Shown here in pieces: positions 1 through 12,036 of a stretch of DNA of 64,000 nt. Position 1 is the stretch's first letter; the number at the start of each line of letters is the position of its first letter. The notes beneath the pieces were generated by a model. It was not told where the DNA came from, did no database searches, and saw nothing but the letters and a program-made list of their open reading frames with translations. Source of the DNA: Helichrysum umbraculigerum (lineage: Eukaryota > Streptophyta > Magnoliopsida > Asterales > Asteraceae); NCBI GenBank assembly GCA_949592205.1, contig CATIUR010000004.1, forward strand, positions 83,427,337 to 83,491,336, in the 5' to 3' direction. The translations under genes were made by a program, and so were the position numbers.

Positions 1-99
1 TCCATTATTATTATGTATTCATAGTAGTGGTACAGTTGTAAAGTATACTCGTATGATCGTTTGTTTGTATTACAACATGTATCGTTTGTGTACGTTCCA

Positions 100-330
100 A
101 TGGGCTTAGTCCCCAAAGGGTACGAGTGAAACCTCGTAAGTATTCGTATGTATGTTCGTATCAGTTAACGTGTAATCCAGCACGTAACTAGTGAGTGAAC
201 TTGTAAGTTCGTATCGGATGTAATCCCGTGTAGTGTACAAGTGTAAGTTCGTTGGAGTGTAATCTCCTAAGTATTTCCGAGTGAAATCTCGTAAGCGTGT
301 GTGAGTGAAATCTCACGTTCAGTTTAGTAT
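100..330. repeat. Second, degenerate tandem array in the left-edge LTR
   Basis: Loose repeats of GAGTGAAATCTCGTAAG and GTGTAATCTCCTAAG recur, for example at about 123, 240, 275 and 303. Read on the minus strand this array is downstream of the palindrome array, the same relative position as the second arrays of LTR-A, complex D and TEK-2. Confidence 0.55.
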
Positions 331-479
331 AGCCTTGTACGTATTCAAGTATCTTTGTATACTTTCAAAAGTATAGTATTTTCATGTATAAGTAACGCTG
401 AGTAAAGTACGTTTACGTTTTAAGTATATTCCATACTTGTATAAAATGTAAGTTTCAATCAGCCTGTTATAGCGTCACT

Positions 480-1150
480 TGTATGCGTCACTTCTGTGTA
501 TCATGCGACACTTATGTAGTGTCGTATTATGTTATCAGTTTCGAGATGTATGCGACACTTAAGTAGTGTCGGTATTCGGATAGTGCGTCACTTTGTAAGT
601 GACGTTAGTAAGTATTGTTTTTCATCAGTGCGTCACTATGATAGTGACGGTATAAAGTGTCGTGGTAAATCAGTGCGTCACTAACGAAGTAACGGTATAG
701 GTGAGTAAATCAGTTTGTAAGGCGACACTGGACAAGTGTCGGTATATGTATTTATGCGTCACTTATGTAGTGACGGTATGAAGGTCGGTGACGTCATCAG
801 TAGTAACCGGACGTCATTCGTTTCTACTGAAAGTGTTAAGTTTCTACCGATGATTGCGGCACTAACGAAGTGTCGCTTGTTTTTGCTGAAGGTTATATGG
901 TGGCGTCACTAAAGGAGTGACGCTCGTTACTACTGACGCTCGTTACTACTGAAAGTTATATGGTAGCGTCACTAAGTAAGTGTCGTGTTGTTTCTGCCGA
1001 AGGCGTTATGACTGCGTCACTATTGAAGTGACGGTATAGTGTTTTAGCGGCACTTAAGAAGTGTCGCGTATAGACGGTTCGTGACATATGCGTCACTCAG
1101 ACGTAGTGACGCATAACTGGCGTGAGCCATGCGACACTAGCGTCTGGCCA
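480..1150. repeat. Palindrome array, GCGTCACT/AGTGACGC and GCGACACT/AGTGTCGC
   Basis: About a dozen short inverted repeats lie in this LTR segment. One example is 756-775, where CGTCACT and AGTGACG arms flank a 5-base loop. Two arm families alternate, GTCACT and GACACT. The array is richer in G, C and CpG than the AT-rich LTR around it. The same position in other LTR families of this window holds arrays with different arm sequences. Confidence 0.8.
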
Positions 1151-2231
1151 GTTTTTAGTTTGTGTCGAAAACGAGTTTAACGAGTTCCGTTCAAGTTGAA
1201 TCTTTTACATAAGTTATATTATGTTATGTAGAGTTCATAAAAATTGTTGGATGTCGTTTTTAATGTTCGAGGTGTCATTTTATTTAAAATGACCAAAACC
1301 GACATTTTCGTAACAATGTTCAAAAACAAGTTTAGATTACATATTTGGACATTACTAAGTTAGGGAAACAATAATCTAGCAAAATAAAGGTAATCGGAAA
1401 AGTTTCGGGTCGCCGGAAAACTTACAAAGTTGTCGAAACGAAAATCCGAAAAGATAGGTTTGTAGCCCTCGTTCTCGTGATCGCTTTTCTCCAAACGGGA
1501 ATGGACCTCCGAGGTGTTTTTGTGATGTTTTTAGGGTGTTTTGAGGGTGGTTTTAGAGAGAGAGAGTGAGAGAGCCGATGGAGAGAGAGAGAGAGAATAA
1601 TTGAGGGAGGTGTGGTGTGTTTTTGTGTTGAAGTGAGGAAGAAGGTGAGGGGGGGTTGTCCCCTTGACCTTGGCCGGTTGGGTGGGGTCCACCAAGTGTG
1701 GATCTCACCAATTGTTTGTTTCCTCGCATACGCGCTCCGTGCGGTGTTCGTTTCCCCGGTCGTTTAAACGTTAAAATCATTTTTGTACGTGATTAAATAT
1801 ACGTTTAAAATACGAAATAATATCCGATTATTAAGTTGAAGTATTTTATTAAAATACTTTGTTTTCAAGTTATAAAAACATAACTTAGTTTTGTTTTGTC
1901 GGTAGGTCGAGTTTTCGGAGAGTTCGGTGACGTTTTTATTTAAAACGTACGTTTTTCCGTTATATTATAAACATAATATAAAGTAATTGTCAAAGTAATT
2001 AAATAATTTCACATTATTTAATAATTGTTTTATCAGTGTACGCAAGTTTGTACAATTGTTGTTTTATACGATATGTACGAATCGTATACGCGTATATATA
2101 CGTATATTCCATCCATATATATATATATAAGTAAGTAATGTATTTAATCCTATTTCATATTAAATACAAGTAATAAACACGTAATTAGGAAAATTTTAAA
2201 TTGGTCCTAATTTTGGGGTTGTTACAGCTTA

Positions 2232-2517
2232 GGATAATAGGAAACCCGATACACTTGAGTGAATTGAGTGACCACCAGTGAGATTGCCCAGTCGTGTATA
2301 TTCCACATCCCGAGAATTGAAAGTTTGCCTAAGTGAATCATCTTAAAAAAATTTGGATACTTCATGTAAACATCTCTTCTTTGTCTAACTAGCGAAATAC
2401 TTGTTTTCATTCTGTATGACTTCTTCTTTGAGGCGCAAAAAGTTTAAAAACAGAAAGTTTCGGCGGGTAAGATTGAAATTTTCTTGAGGACACGCAAAAG
2501 TCTAAGTGTGGGATATT
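2232..2517 (+). mobile_element. 3' internal tail of plus-strand Athila-like element ATH-2
   Basis: This non-coding stretch directly precedes an Athila-type LTR. It ends with a fragment resembling the family's TTGAGGACA stretch followed by TCTAAGTGTGGGATATT, the polypurine-tract type seen in Athila elements. The tract occupies about 2501-2517 and abuts the LTR start TGATGACACG. The rest of ATH-2 lies left of the window or was displaced by the LTR inserted at 2226. Open frames here are short and unconvincing. Confidence 0.65.
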
Positions 2518-4630
2518 TGATGACACGCAAAAAGTCAAGTTTTTATGTGTCATTATCTCACCTTTTTAGCCCGAATCATGATGAATACACCTAAAATTAA
2601 TACTTTATTACTAAAACTCATCACATGGGCTAAAATACGGGCAAGCATAGCCGTATACGCATGGGCATATATGGCCTGTGCTCAGCCGTATACGTCCTAT
2701 CTCCCCCGTATACGGCCGATTCTCTCTTGTATCGCCCCTATTCTCTCCCGTATACGGCCAATCTTTCCCGTATTCGATGTCTTGGCCATACAAAATAGGA
2801 TTTTGATACGGTTGGGAAATACGGCTGAGATTTTGGAGGTAGGAATACGGTTGAGCCATGCCTATAAATACTCATCACCACCATCTCTTTTTCATCATCC
2901 AACAATCCATTCTTCATTTCTTTCTTTCATTTCTCTCTCTACCCTCTCTCTAGAAATAATTAGATTAGGTTAGTAAAATTAAGCTAGTAGATTAGCTTCT
3001 AGCTTAGTTGTAACGGAGGTGCTCCGAGACTGCGATTACGCAAGATTTGTAATAACGCTTTGTCAGGTTCTATTATAATCTCTATCTTGTTATTTTAAAT
3101 ATGTTGTGCTGCTGCCATGATTATTTAGAAATGCTTGCTAGAATTATTGCCATGCTTAGCTAAACAAATCTGTGTTTGCTATGATAGTCGTTATGCTAGG
3201 GTAGTTATGCTTTAATCACGCCGTTACTCTGTCTGTATGCTGTTGATATATATTTGAATATGTGAATTGAGTCTCCAATGTTTATCTATCCAACTTATGC
3301 TGTGGTTTGTAACTTACTGCTAGAACTTAACTAGTGGTACGCCGCTTATTATTCTGTGTCTGATGATCGTTGAACTCGACATGGCCGGTGTTCTCCTGGT
3401 TGAAATACATCGGAGGGAGACACGGAGCGTAGGATTAGAGATAGATTAGATTCACTTCATATAACAAATGTTTTAGAGAGAACTTTCAGAAAATTTGTGA
3501 CTTAACCATTTATCCAGTTACTCGATCTGCACGAATAAACTGATCCCTGTATGCTGCTCTTCTGCATGTTCTTGTTTGATTGTTGCTTTAGGGTTTGCAT
3601 GCTAGTATCACTTGTGCTATTGGATGTATAATTAGGTTTTCGAATATAAATTGACTGCATTCACCAGTTTAACATGCGTAGAATAGTTATGCTTATTTAT
3701 ATGAAATAATGATGAACAATTTAATCAACCATCAGACCAGACCATCCCAACTTGTTCCAGTGGGAAACCCCTGTTCATGTTTTTGTTTATTCAACAATTC
3801 ATGCCATGATTCGGATATCTCAGATGTCCGAGATTGGGGAACAAGACTCGAGGATGGTTGTTGGTTAAATTGGTTTCTACATTTGGGAGAACTTCAGGTG
3901 TAGTTTACATTCCATAGCTGTTATCCACGTGACATGTTATTTATCTGATTGCGGACAACTCTACGTTAGATAGATAATAGGCTAGGAGCTATGGCTCATT
4001 AGGACATATATACCCAGTCCAGGATAGACAACAAGGACCTTTTAATGTAGCAACGGAAATACCGTATAACAGCTGAATACATGGTATAGCGTTGGAAACA
4101 CCACGGGTGTAGAACAAATACGTGGAAGCCATGGAAAAGCTGTAGGTAGATTACTTTGTTATCATTGATTGTTCCAAGTACGTCTGTTAAATCCTGATCC
4201 CATCATCATAACTAATATTTTAACTAAAATAACTACCTCTGAATAGCATATATGATTATCATAGTAAATACTTGCGTTAATCTGTAGTTCTCGTAGTCAC
4301 CTCACCTCCATCAATTTAGGTTAATTTTAAATTAATTAGGTAGAACAGAAAAGAAACAAAACCCCCCATCAAACTCTTGATAAACCAGCTAAATTACAAA
4401 AGATAATTAGAAGTCTAGATCCCATGCCCGTTGTAGTTTGAAGAACGACCCTAGGTCATACCTATCGCTGTACTCACCCATAGCTTTAGTATACTTAGGC
4501 CCCGCAAACATAAATTTTAAAACCCGCTGATCGCAGCCCGGTACTGTTCTGCCAGTCCTTCGACGATGAGGACGGTTATGCCCTTCGCAGGAAAGGTGGA
4601 ATTTCAGACCTGACGCTTCGGGCGACATCA
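2518..4630 (+). mobile_element. Athila-type LTR (3' LTR of ATH-2)
   Basis: It starts TGATGACACGCAAAAAGTC and ends GGCGACATCA. A TATA box (TATAAATA, 2863-2870) is followed by a pyrimidine-rich leader up to about 2955, which fixes plus orientation. It is homologous along its length to the ATH-3 LTR at 18571-20910: same opening, same CCGTATACGG array before the TATA box, same GAACGACCCTAGGTCATAC block near the end. It is clearly diverged, so a related family rather than a recent copy. A PPT-like tract immediately upstream makes it a 3' LTR. No PBS follows it. Confidence 0.8.
2640..2870 (+). promoter_or_regulatory. Athila U3 promoter with CCGTATACGG palindromes and TATA box
   Basis: Exact or near copies of CCGTATACGGCC and half variants (CCGTATACG, CCCGTATTCG, GATACGG, AATACGG) are spaced through about 200 bp directly upstream of TATAAATA (2863-2870). 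The block reads as a multi-site upstream promoter element. Position relative to the TATA box is seen; binding by a factor is inference. Confidence 0.6.
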
Positions 4631-4777
4631 GTTTTGCAAAAAAGTTTGAAAAAGTTTGAATGAAAACGGAGGTATTACTTTGGACATGCAAATATGAACT
4701 TGCGGTATTTATATACCGTGTATCCCACACTTAAAACAACATTGTCCTCAATGTTCATTGCTAAGACGTAGGATTTT
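4631..4777 (-). mobile_element. 3' internal end of minus-strand Athila-like element ATH-1
   Basis: Read on the minus strand this holds CATTGAGGACAATGTT followed by TTAAGTGTGGGATA (4733-4721), the conserved block found just before the 3' LTR of Athila elements. A hairpin with arms CGGTAT/ATACCG (4703-4718) follows. The segment is continuous with 14246 onward once TEK-1 is removed, and it is cut on the left by the ATH-2 LTR. Up to the TEK-1 TSD no coding sequence is visible. Confidence 0.6.
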
Positions 4778-7155
4778 TGTAACACCCCTATCTTACAAAT
4801 CATACAAAATGATATCAAAAGGAACTTAAAATTTCAAAAAGGTATTATTCTTATTCAATGGCAAAATAAAGTCAAGCCAAAGTCAACCGCAATATTCAAA
4901 AAGGTACTAATAAACCAAAATAAAGTACTAAAGCTTGAAAAACTCTAAAGAAAAGATGCCAAGTCCAATTCATTCTACACTCTTCCCTCATTCCCAATGC
5001 CCACTTGATCACCTGTCGTATAGGAAAAGAAAACAAAAAGGAATACGACTGAGCCAAAGCCCAGTGAACGGATATAACATAGACACGAGTATAGTATGAA
5101 ATGCAAAGACTAATTTCAAACACAGATTTATTTTTAAAACAAAATTATTTCGAAGCAAGGTATATAATTCCTCAATACCTAAAATATTATATCAAAGTGT
5201 TACCAACATATATCAACATGTTATAAAGTCAAATTTCATAAAATAATGCACTAAGAGTGAGCAAATAAATAACAAAGTATCAAATGTAATCATAGGGTAG
5301 CTACTCCACTAATCATCCATTTATGTGCCAAACGTTTGATATGATACTAAGATAAACGTCCACCACCAAACAAAACAAAATAGCTAGGACCGATCCATAC
5401 GCCTCCTATAATAATGTAATAATAAAGAGCTCGTACCAACTAACGGGTAATCAAAAGAAGACGCCGTAGATACAACAAAATACACCGCTACGGTCGATGC
5501 CACATTATCGGTGTCACAATAATGCGCCCATGGGACCTCCATGGGTAGGTTACTCTTAGGCATATTTTAAGAAACCGTTTTAACCGATTTATACGTTAAA
5601 ATATATGAATATGTTTCCAAAGTTTAAAATGGATTCTTGGACCTTTAGAACTGTTAAAAATATTTAAAAATACTGACTTTAAAGTTTTATTATGATAACG
5701 ACACTCGGATACTTGAAAAGAACTAAAAACCTGTTTCAAATCTGAATTTTTAGGTTTTACGTTTCGACTTAAAAACCACGTCTCCTACCATCCAATTTTC
5801 ACGAAATTTTAACCGAGTCATCATAACTCATAATATGTTATTGTATCAAATTTTTAGGGCCAACGGATACTCGAGCGACATAAACGAGCGTACGCATCGG
5901 GGAACATTCGTATGAATCACCGTATACAATGTAACACCCAAACGCACCTCTTTCGGGACTGTTTTTGGATCGGGTTTCGAGAGACGGTTTTGACACAATT
6001 ACAGAGAAAAATATTATGATTTCCAAATCCACAAATGTGATAAGCAAATTCGTTAGTACATTAATATTGAGGGAAATCATAACACACTTCAAAGACTAAC
6101 AAACAAACAAATAAAATTTCAATAAGCATGTCATACCAATAATGTTTATACACAATTCAAACAAAGTTTTGAGAGGAAAATTTTAGATAAATGATCCTAG
6201 TTCCACCTAGAATATCCGTACCTTATTGCCGATCACAACAATAGCAAAAATGAAAGAACCACCAAAGGAATGCGATCACCGAACCGAATCTAATAAATAC
6301 AAAACGTATGAGCACAAAACACATTCAAATAGGGAGTATGTAATATCCTTTATTTACTGAGATTAATATATTATTTCCATATGTTTACTCATATTATTCC
6401 AAAGCTAAGAGTGTGATTAAAACCCCATCCCTTTTCTTGTATTTTGATCACCAAAAATATGAAATGTTAAACTTAGTTAAGACATGATTTTTATGTGGTT
6501 TCATTTCAGAATTTTTGAGTTTGTAAAACGATAATATACTCTTAAGAATGTGGAACAAAAGATAGAAACATTACCTTAACACTTGGACACTAAAACAACC
6601 TTGTTTTTCCACCAAAATGCATCAAAGACTTAGGAAATTAGAAAGAAGATGATGGCAGAATATTTGGGCTAGAAAATGATGGGAGAGAGGGAGAAAACTC
6701 AAGAATATCATAAGATTAAGTGTAGTGGATAGTCTCATGTTAATGTGTCATTAGTTTAGAGATAAATGGTGATTAATTTTGTAAGTAAATGGTGATTAAC
6801 TCTAGTTATGAGTAAGTTACAACCATATGGTATCCAAGTATTTTCTTATGAATCTAGACATGTTTTAGATGCAAAGTTAATAATTCATTGTATCTAGTTA
6901 TTTAGACTTTAAGCATATGGTCAAAAAAGAATCCAATGTTGAAAGTTATAGACTTTAAAATAAATTTACTAAATAGTTATGGTTTAAGAATTCATTAATC
7001 ATGTGACAATTTAATTAGTATTTAACTATGTTAACCTTAATTATTTAACAACTTAGGATAAAATATAACTAGTTATTTATTAATGATTACCCTCCCCAAT
7101 TCATATGTTTTACAAATTCTCATTTTTATAGTGTTTAATTTTATTGGATATTACA
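4778..7155 (-). mobile_element. TEK-1 3' LTR
   Basis: 2378 bp, from TGTAACACCCC on the plus strand (LTR end on the element strand) to GGATATTACA. It keeps about 175 bp near 5521-5695 that are missing from the 5' LTR. A strong acceptor-like tract (long T/C run, then GACAG|GTGATC) is present near 5015-5045 on the minus strand, matching the 5' LTR copy. No palindrome array is present in this LTR family. Confidence 0.9.
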
Positions 7156-7165
7156 ACTCTACCTA

Positions 7166-8707
7166 CTAAAAAAATTTCGTCCTCGAAATTGAAAGAAAAT
7201 ATGAATTTGAAACGTACCAAATAGCGAACAAATGAGGGTGCTCGGCCCGCATGGTTTCCTCGAGTTCCCAAGTGGCCTCGCTATCGGAATGGTTCTTCCA
7301 TTGAACTTTAATGAAAGGAATAGAGCTTCTACGAGTAACTCGCTCCTCGCGGCCTATAATAGCCTCAGGTTCCTCGACATAAGAAAGATCCGGTCGTATG
7401 TCGGCAAAAGGATATTGAATCACGTGCAATGGATGATAGTTGTAGCCCCGCAATTGAGAAACGTGAAATACGTTATGCACATGAGACAACTGCGGAGGCA
7501 ACGCTAAACGATAAGATACTTCACCAACTCGATCCAATATCTCAAATGGTCCAATATATCGAGGACTGAGCTTTCCTTTCAAACCAAATCTTCGTATACC
7601 TTTCCATGGTGACACTTTCAGAAACACCTTATCACCCACGACAAACTCTAACACACGTCGGTGTTTATCGGCATACACTTTCTGTCTCGACTGAACCTCC
7701 TTTAGTCGTTTAGTAGCTATAGCAACCTTTTCATTAGTCCCTCTAACCAACTCAGGTCCTTCAATCAATTTCTCTCCAGCCTCACTCCAACAAATCGGCG
7801 CTCTACACTTTCGACCATAAAGCATCTCAAATGGCGCCATACGAATACTAGACTGCCAACTATTATTGTAGGCAAATTCCACCAAACATAAGTATTCGTC
7901 CCAATTGCCCTTCCAATCTAAGGCGCAAGCTCGAAGCATATCTTCCAAAGTTTGTATCGTACGCTCAGACTGTCCATCAGTTTTTGGATGAAAAGCAGTA
8001 CTAAGCTTCAATCGCGTACCCCAAGCTTTATGTAGCCCCTTCCAAAATCTAGATGTAAACCGGGGATCACGATCAGATACGATAGATGAAGGAACACCAT
8101 GCAATCTCACAATTTCCTGCTGAAAAAGCTCGGATAGCTTATTTACCGAATAATCCATACGAATAGGCAAGAAATGAGCTGATTTAGTCAATCTATCAAC
8201 CACAACCCAAATAGCATCGTGCTTTTTAAAAGTCTTGGGCAACCCACACACGAAATCCATAGAGATGTCATCCCATTTCCACACGGGAATGTCCAACGGC
8301 TGCAACAAACCACTAGCCCATTGGTGCTCGATCTTTACTTGTTGACAGGTAAGGCACCTCGCAACATATCTAGCAACATCTTTCTTCATGCCACTCCACC
8401 AAAAGTGCTGCTTTAAATCCTGATACATTTTGGTCGAACCAGGATGTATAGCAAAAGGTGAGTTATGAGCCTCAGACAACAGAGCCTCACGAATAACATC
8501 ATCATTAGGAACGCACAATCGGGTCCCACACCAAATAACTCCATCATCATCTTCCCTGAACTCTTTTAATTTACCCTCATCCAAATTCTGAAACACTGTC
8601 CACAAATCCCCATCATCCAATTGAGCCTCTTTTATCCTTGAAATCAAATCGGACTCGAATTTCAAATTCGCCAACAATCCTGATGCTCCCCTTTTACTCA
8701 ATCCCAT
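7166..8707 (-). pseudogene. TEK-1 integrase with C-terminal chromodomain
   Basis: 513 codons. The zinc-binding HHCC motif is seen in HNSPFAIHPG and CLTC, and the catalytic core has MDFVCGLP, VSDRDPRFTS and GQSERTIQTLEDML. The GPF motif (YIGPFEIL) follows. The tail YVEEPEAIIGREE...VQWKNHSDSEATWELEE is a chromodomain, which in chromoviruses steers integration to particular chromatin. The frame matches RT; a single TAA at 8717-8719 in the RNase H-integrase linker cuts it off. The last codons are encoded by the AATTTCG...CGAAATT inverted repeat next to the PPT. Confidence 0.92.
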
Positions 8708-8716
8708 ATCAAGTCT

Positions 8717-10135
8717 TTAGAATTCTTGAATGTGAGTAAGTAAACAAGAGATACTACCAAATGTCTTTCTACTCAGTGCGTCGGCTACTACATTCGCTTT
8801 TCCCGGATGGTATTGAATGTTCGCATCATAGTCCTTCAATAACTCAAGCCACCTTCGTTGTCTCATATTTAATTCTTTTTGCGTGAATATGTATTTGAGA
8901 CTCTTATGATCGGTGAAAATATCACAAGTTTCTCCATAAAGATAGTGCCTCCAAATTTTCAATGCAAAAATCACAGCAGCTAACTCCAAGTCATGAGTAG
9001 GGTAATTAACCTCATAGGGTTTTAACTGCCTCGAGGCATAAGCAATTACCTTACCATGCTGCATCAAAACACAACCCAAACCATGCTTAGATGCATCACT
9101 ATAGATTTGAAAACCCCCAGTTCCCGACGGTAACGCAAGGATAGGAGCTGATACAAGTCTCCTCTTTAATTCATCGAAACTCTTTTGTCGTTCTTCGGTC
9201 CACTCAAATTTTACCCCTTTTCTCATCAACTGGGTCAGTGGCAAAGCAATCACCGAAAAACCCTCAACAAAGCGTCGATAATAACCAGCTAAGCCAAGGA
9301 AACTCCGAATCTCTGTAACAGAAGTAGGTCTTGTCCAATTGGTAATAGCTTCAATTTTTGCTGGATCCATCATTATACCATCAGCTAATACAACATGACC
9401 CAGAAATGCAACTCGCTGCAACCAGAATTCGCACTTAGAGAACTTCGCATACAATTTCTTACTTCGGAGGGTTTCGAGTACGATGCGAAGATGTTTCTCA
9501 TGCTCTTCTTTACTCTTTGAGAATACCAGAATATCATCAATGAATACGATCACAAACTTATCTAAATACTCATGGAACACACGGTTCATCAGATCCATGA
9601 ATACCGCAGGAGCATTAGTCAACCCAAACGGCATCACCAAAAACTCATAGTGCCCATAACGAGTGCGGAAAGCAGTCTTAGGGATATCGTCTTCTTTAAT
9701 ATGGAGCTGATGATATCCAGACCGAAGATCAATTTTAGAAAAATACTTTGAACCTTGTAACTGATCAAACAAATCATCAATACGTGGAAGAGGATAATGA
9801 TTTCGGATAGTAATGCGATTCAACTCGCGATAATCAATGCAAAGTCTCATGCTACCATCCTTCTTCTTAACAAACAACACCGGTGCACCCCACGGTGATA
9901 CACTCGGCCGAACAAAACCGCAATCCACCAATTCACACAATTGCTCCTTGAGTTCTTGCAACTCAAGTGGTGCCATACGATAAGGAGCCTTTGATATTGG
10001 TTGAGAATTAGGAATTAAATCAATAGAAAATTCAACCTCACGAATTGGTGACAAACCTTGCATTTCATCGGGAAACACATCGGCAAACTCACGAACAACA
10101 TCGATATTTTCAATCGAAGGACTTTCAATGGACAA
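8717..10135 (-). pseudogene. TEK-1 reverse transcriptase and RNase H segment
   Basis: 472 codons open. RT hallmarks in order are the PYRMAP entry, GAPVLFVKKKDGS, MCIDYRELN, KIDLRSGYHQ, MPFGLTNAP and the catalytic FIDDIL. RNase H follows with SDASKHGLGCVL, THDLELAAVIFAL, FTDHKSL and VVADALSRK. All key acidic residues are present. It is in frame with both protease and integrase, separated by single stops at 10139-10141 and 8717-8719. The enzyme domain itself looks intact; only the polyprotein is interrupted. Confidence 0.92.
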
Positions 10136-10138
10136 ATT

Positions 10139-10675
10139 CTAAATTGAAGCCAAATAACCCACACAGCCATGTGAAATGAGCTTTTGCATCTTAAGCGCAG
10201 AAATAACTTTGATAGATTTTACCGGAAGATCACCATTATAAACACATTCGGGTCTAAAACAATTTCCAAACAAAATCCGCTTAGAAGAACAATCGATATT
10301 CGCTTTATGATGAGATAACCAATCCATGCCAAGAATAATATCAAAGTCGTTCATGGTCATGGGAAAAAGATTTGCGGGAAATATGAAGTCATTGAATTCC
10401 AAACGGCAGTTTTGGAAGACACGATCAATAATTTCAACACTACCCATTGGCGTAGAAATTGATAAAGGGGAAGGCAACAAAGTTGGAGAGACTTTCAAAT
10501 ATTTCGAGCTCTTAACGGACACTATCGAGTGCGTAGAGCCAGTATCAAACAAAACAAAGAAGGCACAAAAGTCTATAAACACATGGCCAGTAATAGTACC
10601 TAACAATACCAAGAATGTATGACCAAATAATTCAAAGGAAACTTTGTCAAAACGAAATAGGATCAAAATATACAT
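10139..10675 (-). pseudogene. TEK-1 aspartic protease segment
   Basis: A retropepsin-like domain of about 178 codons. The active-site motif is FDTGSTHS, and ILGMDWLSHHKA marks the C-terminal half, both typical of Ty3/gypsy proteases. A TAG at 10139-10141 separates it from RT in the same reading frame. Its 5' end overlaps the end of the gag segment in another frame. The cleavage role in polyprotein maturation is from family knowledge. Confidence 0.85.
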
Positions 10676-11852
10676 GCCGTGTCAGCAGCCTGAGCAGCAG
10701 TCATGGCAAAAACGCGTCCACCGGGAGCTGGCGGAAGAATCCTCGGAACAAACCCCGACCTAGGATTCTTGCAATCCCTAGCTAGATGACCATTCTCTCC
10801 ACAAGCAAAGCATGAACCAGCACAACGAAAACAAACTCTTCCTGGATGAGTTTTCCCACAAGACCCAGACAGTGCATTAGCATTAACACCACCATTTCCA
10901 TTACCCCTTTGCTGATTTTGGGGACGGTACACTTGCAATTGAGCACGGGTATTATTATTTGGTCCATTATCAATCCTTAGTTGATTTCCTCCATTATTAC
11001 CACGATATCCTTGGTTCCCAGATTGTTGACCTTGCCTGTTATTCAGTGGAGGCACAGAACGTAATGGCTATGCAGTCTTAGACCTCTTGTTTTTACCGTC
11101 ATCATTTTTAGTAGCCAAAAACTCAGCTCGCTCCATCTCCAAATTCCGAGCAAAGTCGGCTGCCTCGGCCACGTCAAAACATCTCAGATTAATCAATTTA
11201 GAGCGGTAACGCCCATTAATAGCCCATTTACACTTACGGGCTTGATCCTCAGCAGACCCAGCAGCGGCCCCACTCAAACCTACGAGTCTCAAAAACCTCT
11301 TCGTGAAATCACCGACGGACTCATCACTCCCTTGCTTAATATTTGCATACTCCGGAATCACAGCCTCCTTTTCCGCCTCAGAAAAGTACTGACGGAAATA
11401 CAACTCTTTGAACGCAAACCAATCCAACACATTCTCGAAATCAATACCTCCCTTCGCTTGTCTTAAAGCGATTCACCAACGCTGAGCATCCCCCTCTAGC
11501 TTATAGACAGCCAGTGGCACCCAGTACCTCTCATCACAACCAAGCACCCGAAATATCTTCTCAATGTGAGTGATCCAATTCTCGGCTTCCACAGGAGTGC
11601 TAGCGGTGCTGAATGACAAAGGACGTTGTTTTTGGAATCGTCCTAACCAAACATGAATAGCATCCTCGGTTCCAGCTTTGTCCTCCCATACACATCATCG
11701 TATCCACTCTTTTTATCCTCACCACCCAAGATTCCTTGATTACGTATAGCGTCAATGGCATGAGCTACAATGTTTGGTAACATATTCATGAGAGTTTCGT
11801 TGATCTTGTTGGCTACCTCCTCCTCACTCATTCCCTTCCTTTTCGGTGCCAT
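10663..11852 (-). pseudogene. gag: TEK-1 gag, broken
   Basis: Gag is the capsid/nucleocapsid precursor. The first ATG (11852) opens MAPKRKGMSEEEV, but the frame is lost after about 70 codons. Capsid-like sequence continues in another frame with a TGA at 11475-11473 where a tryptophan is expected, and a stop at 11068-11070 just before a Gln/Asn-rich linker. A nucleocapsid knuckle of the form CX2CX4HX4C (CFACGENGHLARDC) lies near 10790, next to cysteines of a second, partial one. The downstream protease is in a different frame from the last gag segment. Damage is a mix of frameshift and nonsense, so no functional Gag is expected. Confidence 0.85.
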
Positions 11853-12020
11853 CTATCGAACGAGATGAGTATACCACGGTTACGATTTGTACAATAGATA
11901 ATTAAAAGAATATTGAAAGTGGGAAAAGATGATCAATGCGGGAACAAAATCCTAACCCAAAGTCTACCCAAATCTCACAGGCCATAACTTAGGACTTAAG
12001 TTCTACAGGAAAGAGCCGAA

Positions 12021-12032
12021 GCTCTGATACCA
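12021..12032 (-). other. TEK-1 primer binding site (tRNA-iMet type)
   Basis: On the minus strand TGGTATCAGAGC, complementary to the 3' end of initiator tRNA-Met, begins four bases inside the 5' LTR end. It is the first-strand primer site and fixes the element's direction. Confidence 0.92.
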
Positions 12033-12036
12033 TTCT

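Larger units (their letters stand above)
1..2226 (-). mobile_element. Ty3-type LTR, 3' part cut by window edge
   Basis: On the minus strand the segment opens at 2226 with TGTAACAACCCC, then a stretch resembling the TEK-2 LTR start (AAATTAGGAC). A CT-rich leader-like tract lies at about 1545-1650, with a small inverted repeat (GGGG-TTGT-CCCC, 1652-1663) just upstream of it. A GTAAGT donor-like site reads on the minus strand near 1425-1420. Palindrome and tandem arrays follow. No coding region is present. The likely TSD base set on the right is GCTTA (2227-2231); the left partner is outside. It could be a solo LTR or the 3' LTR of a longer minus-strand element. Confidence 0.75.

Noticed and set aside
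4631..4680. A PBS after the ATH-2 LTR, which would make it a 5' LTR
   Set aside because: GTTTTGCAAAAAAG resembles only the spacer before the ATH-3 PBS; no TGGCGCC sequence follows, and a PPT precedes the LTR.
4407..4730. 107-codon minus-strand ORF at the end of the ATH-2 LTR
   Set aside because: Crosses the LTR boundary and the ATH-1 PPT block; no recognisable domain.
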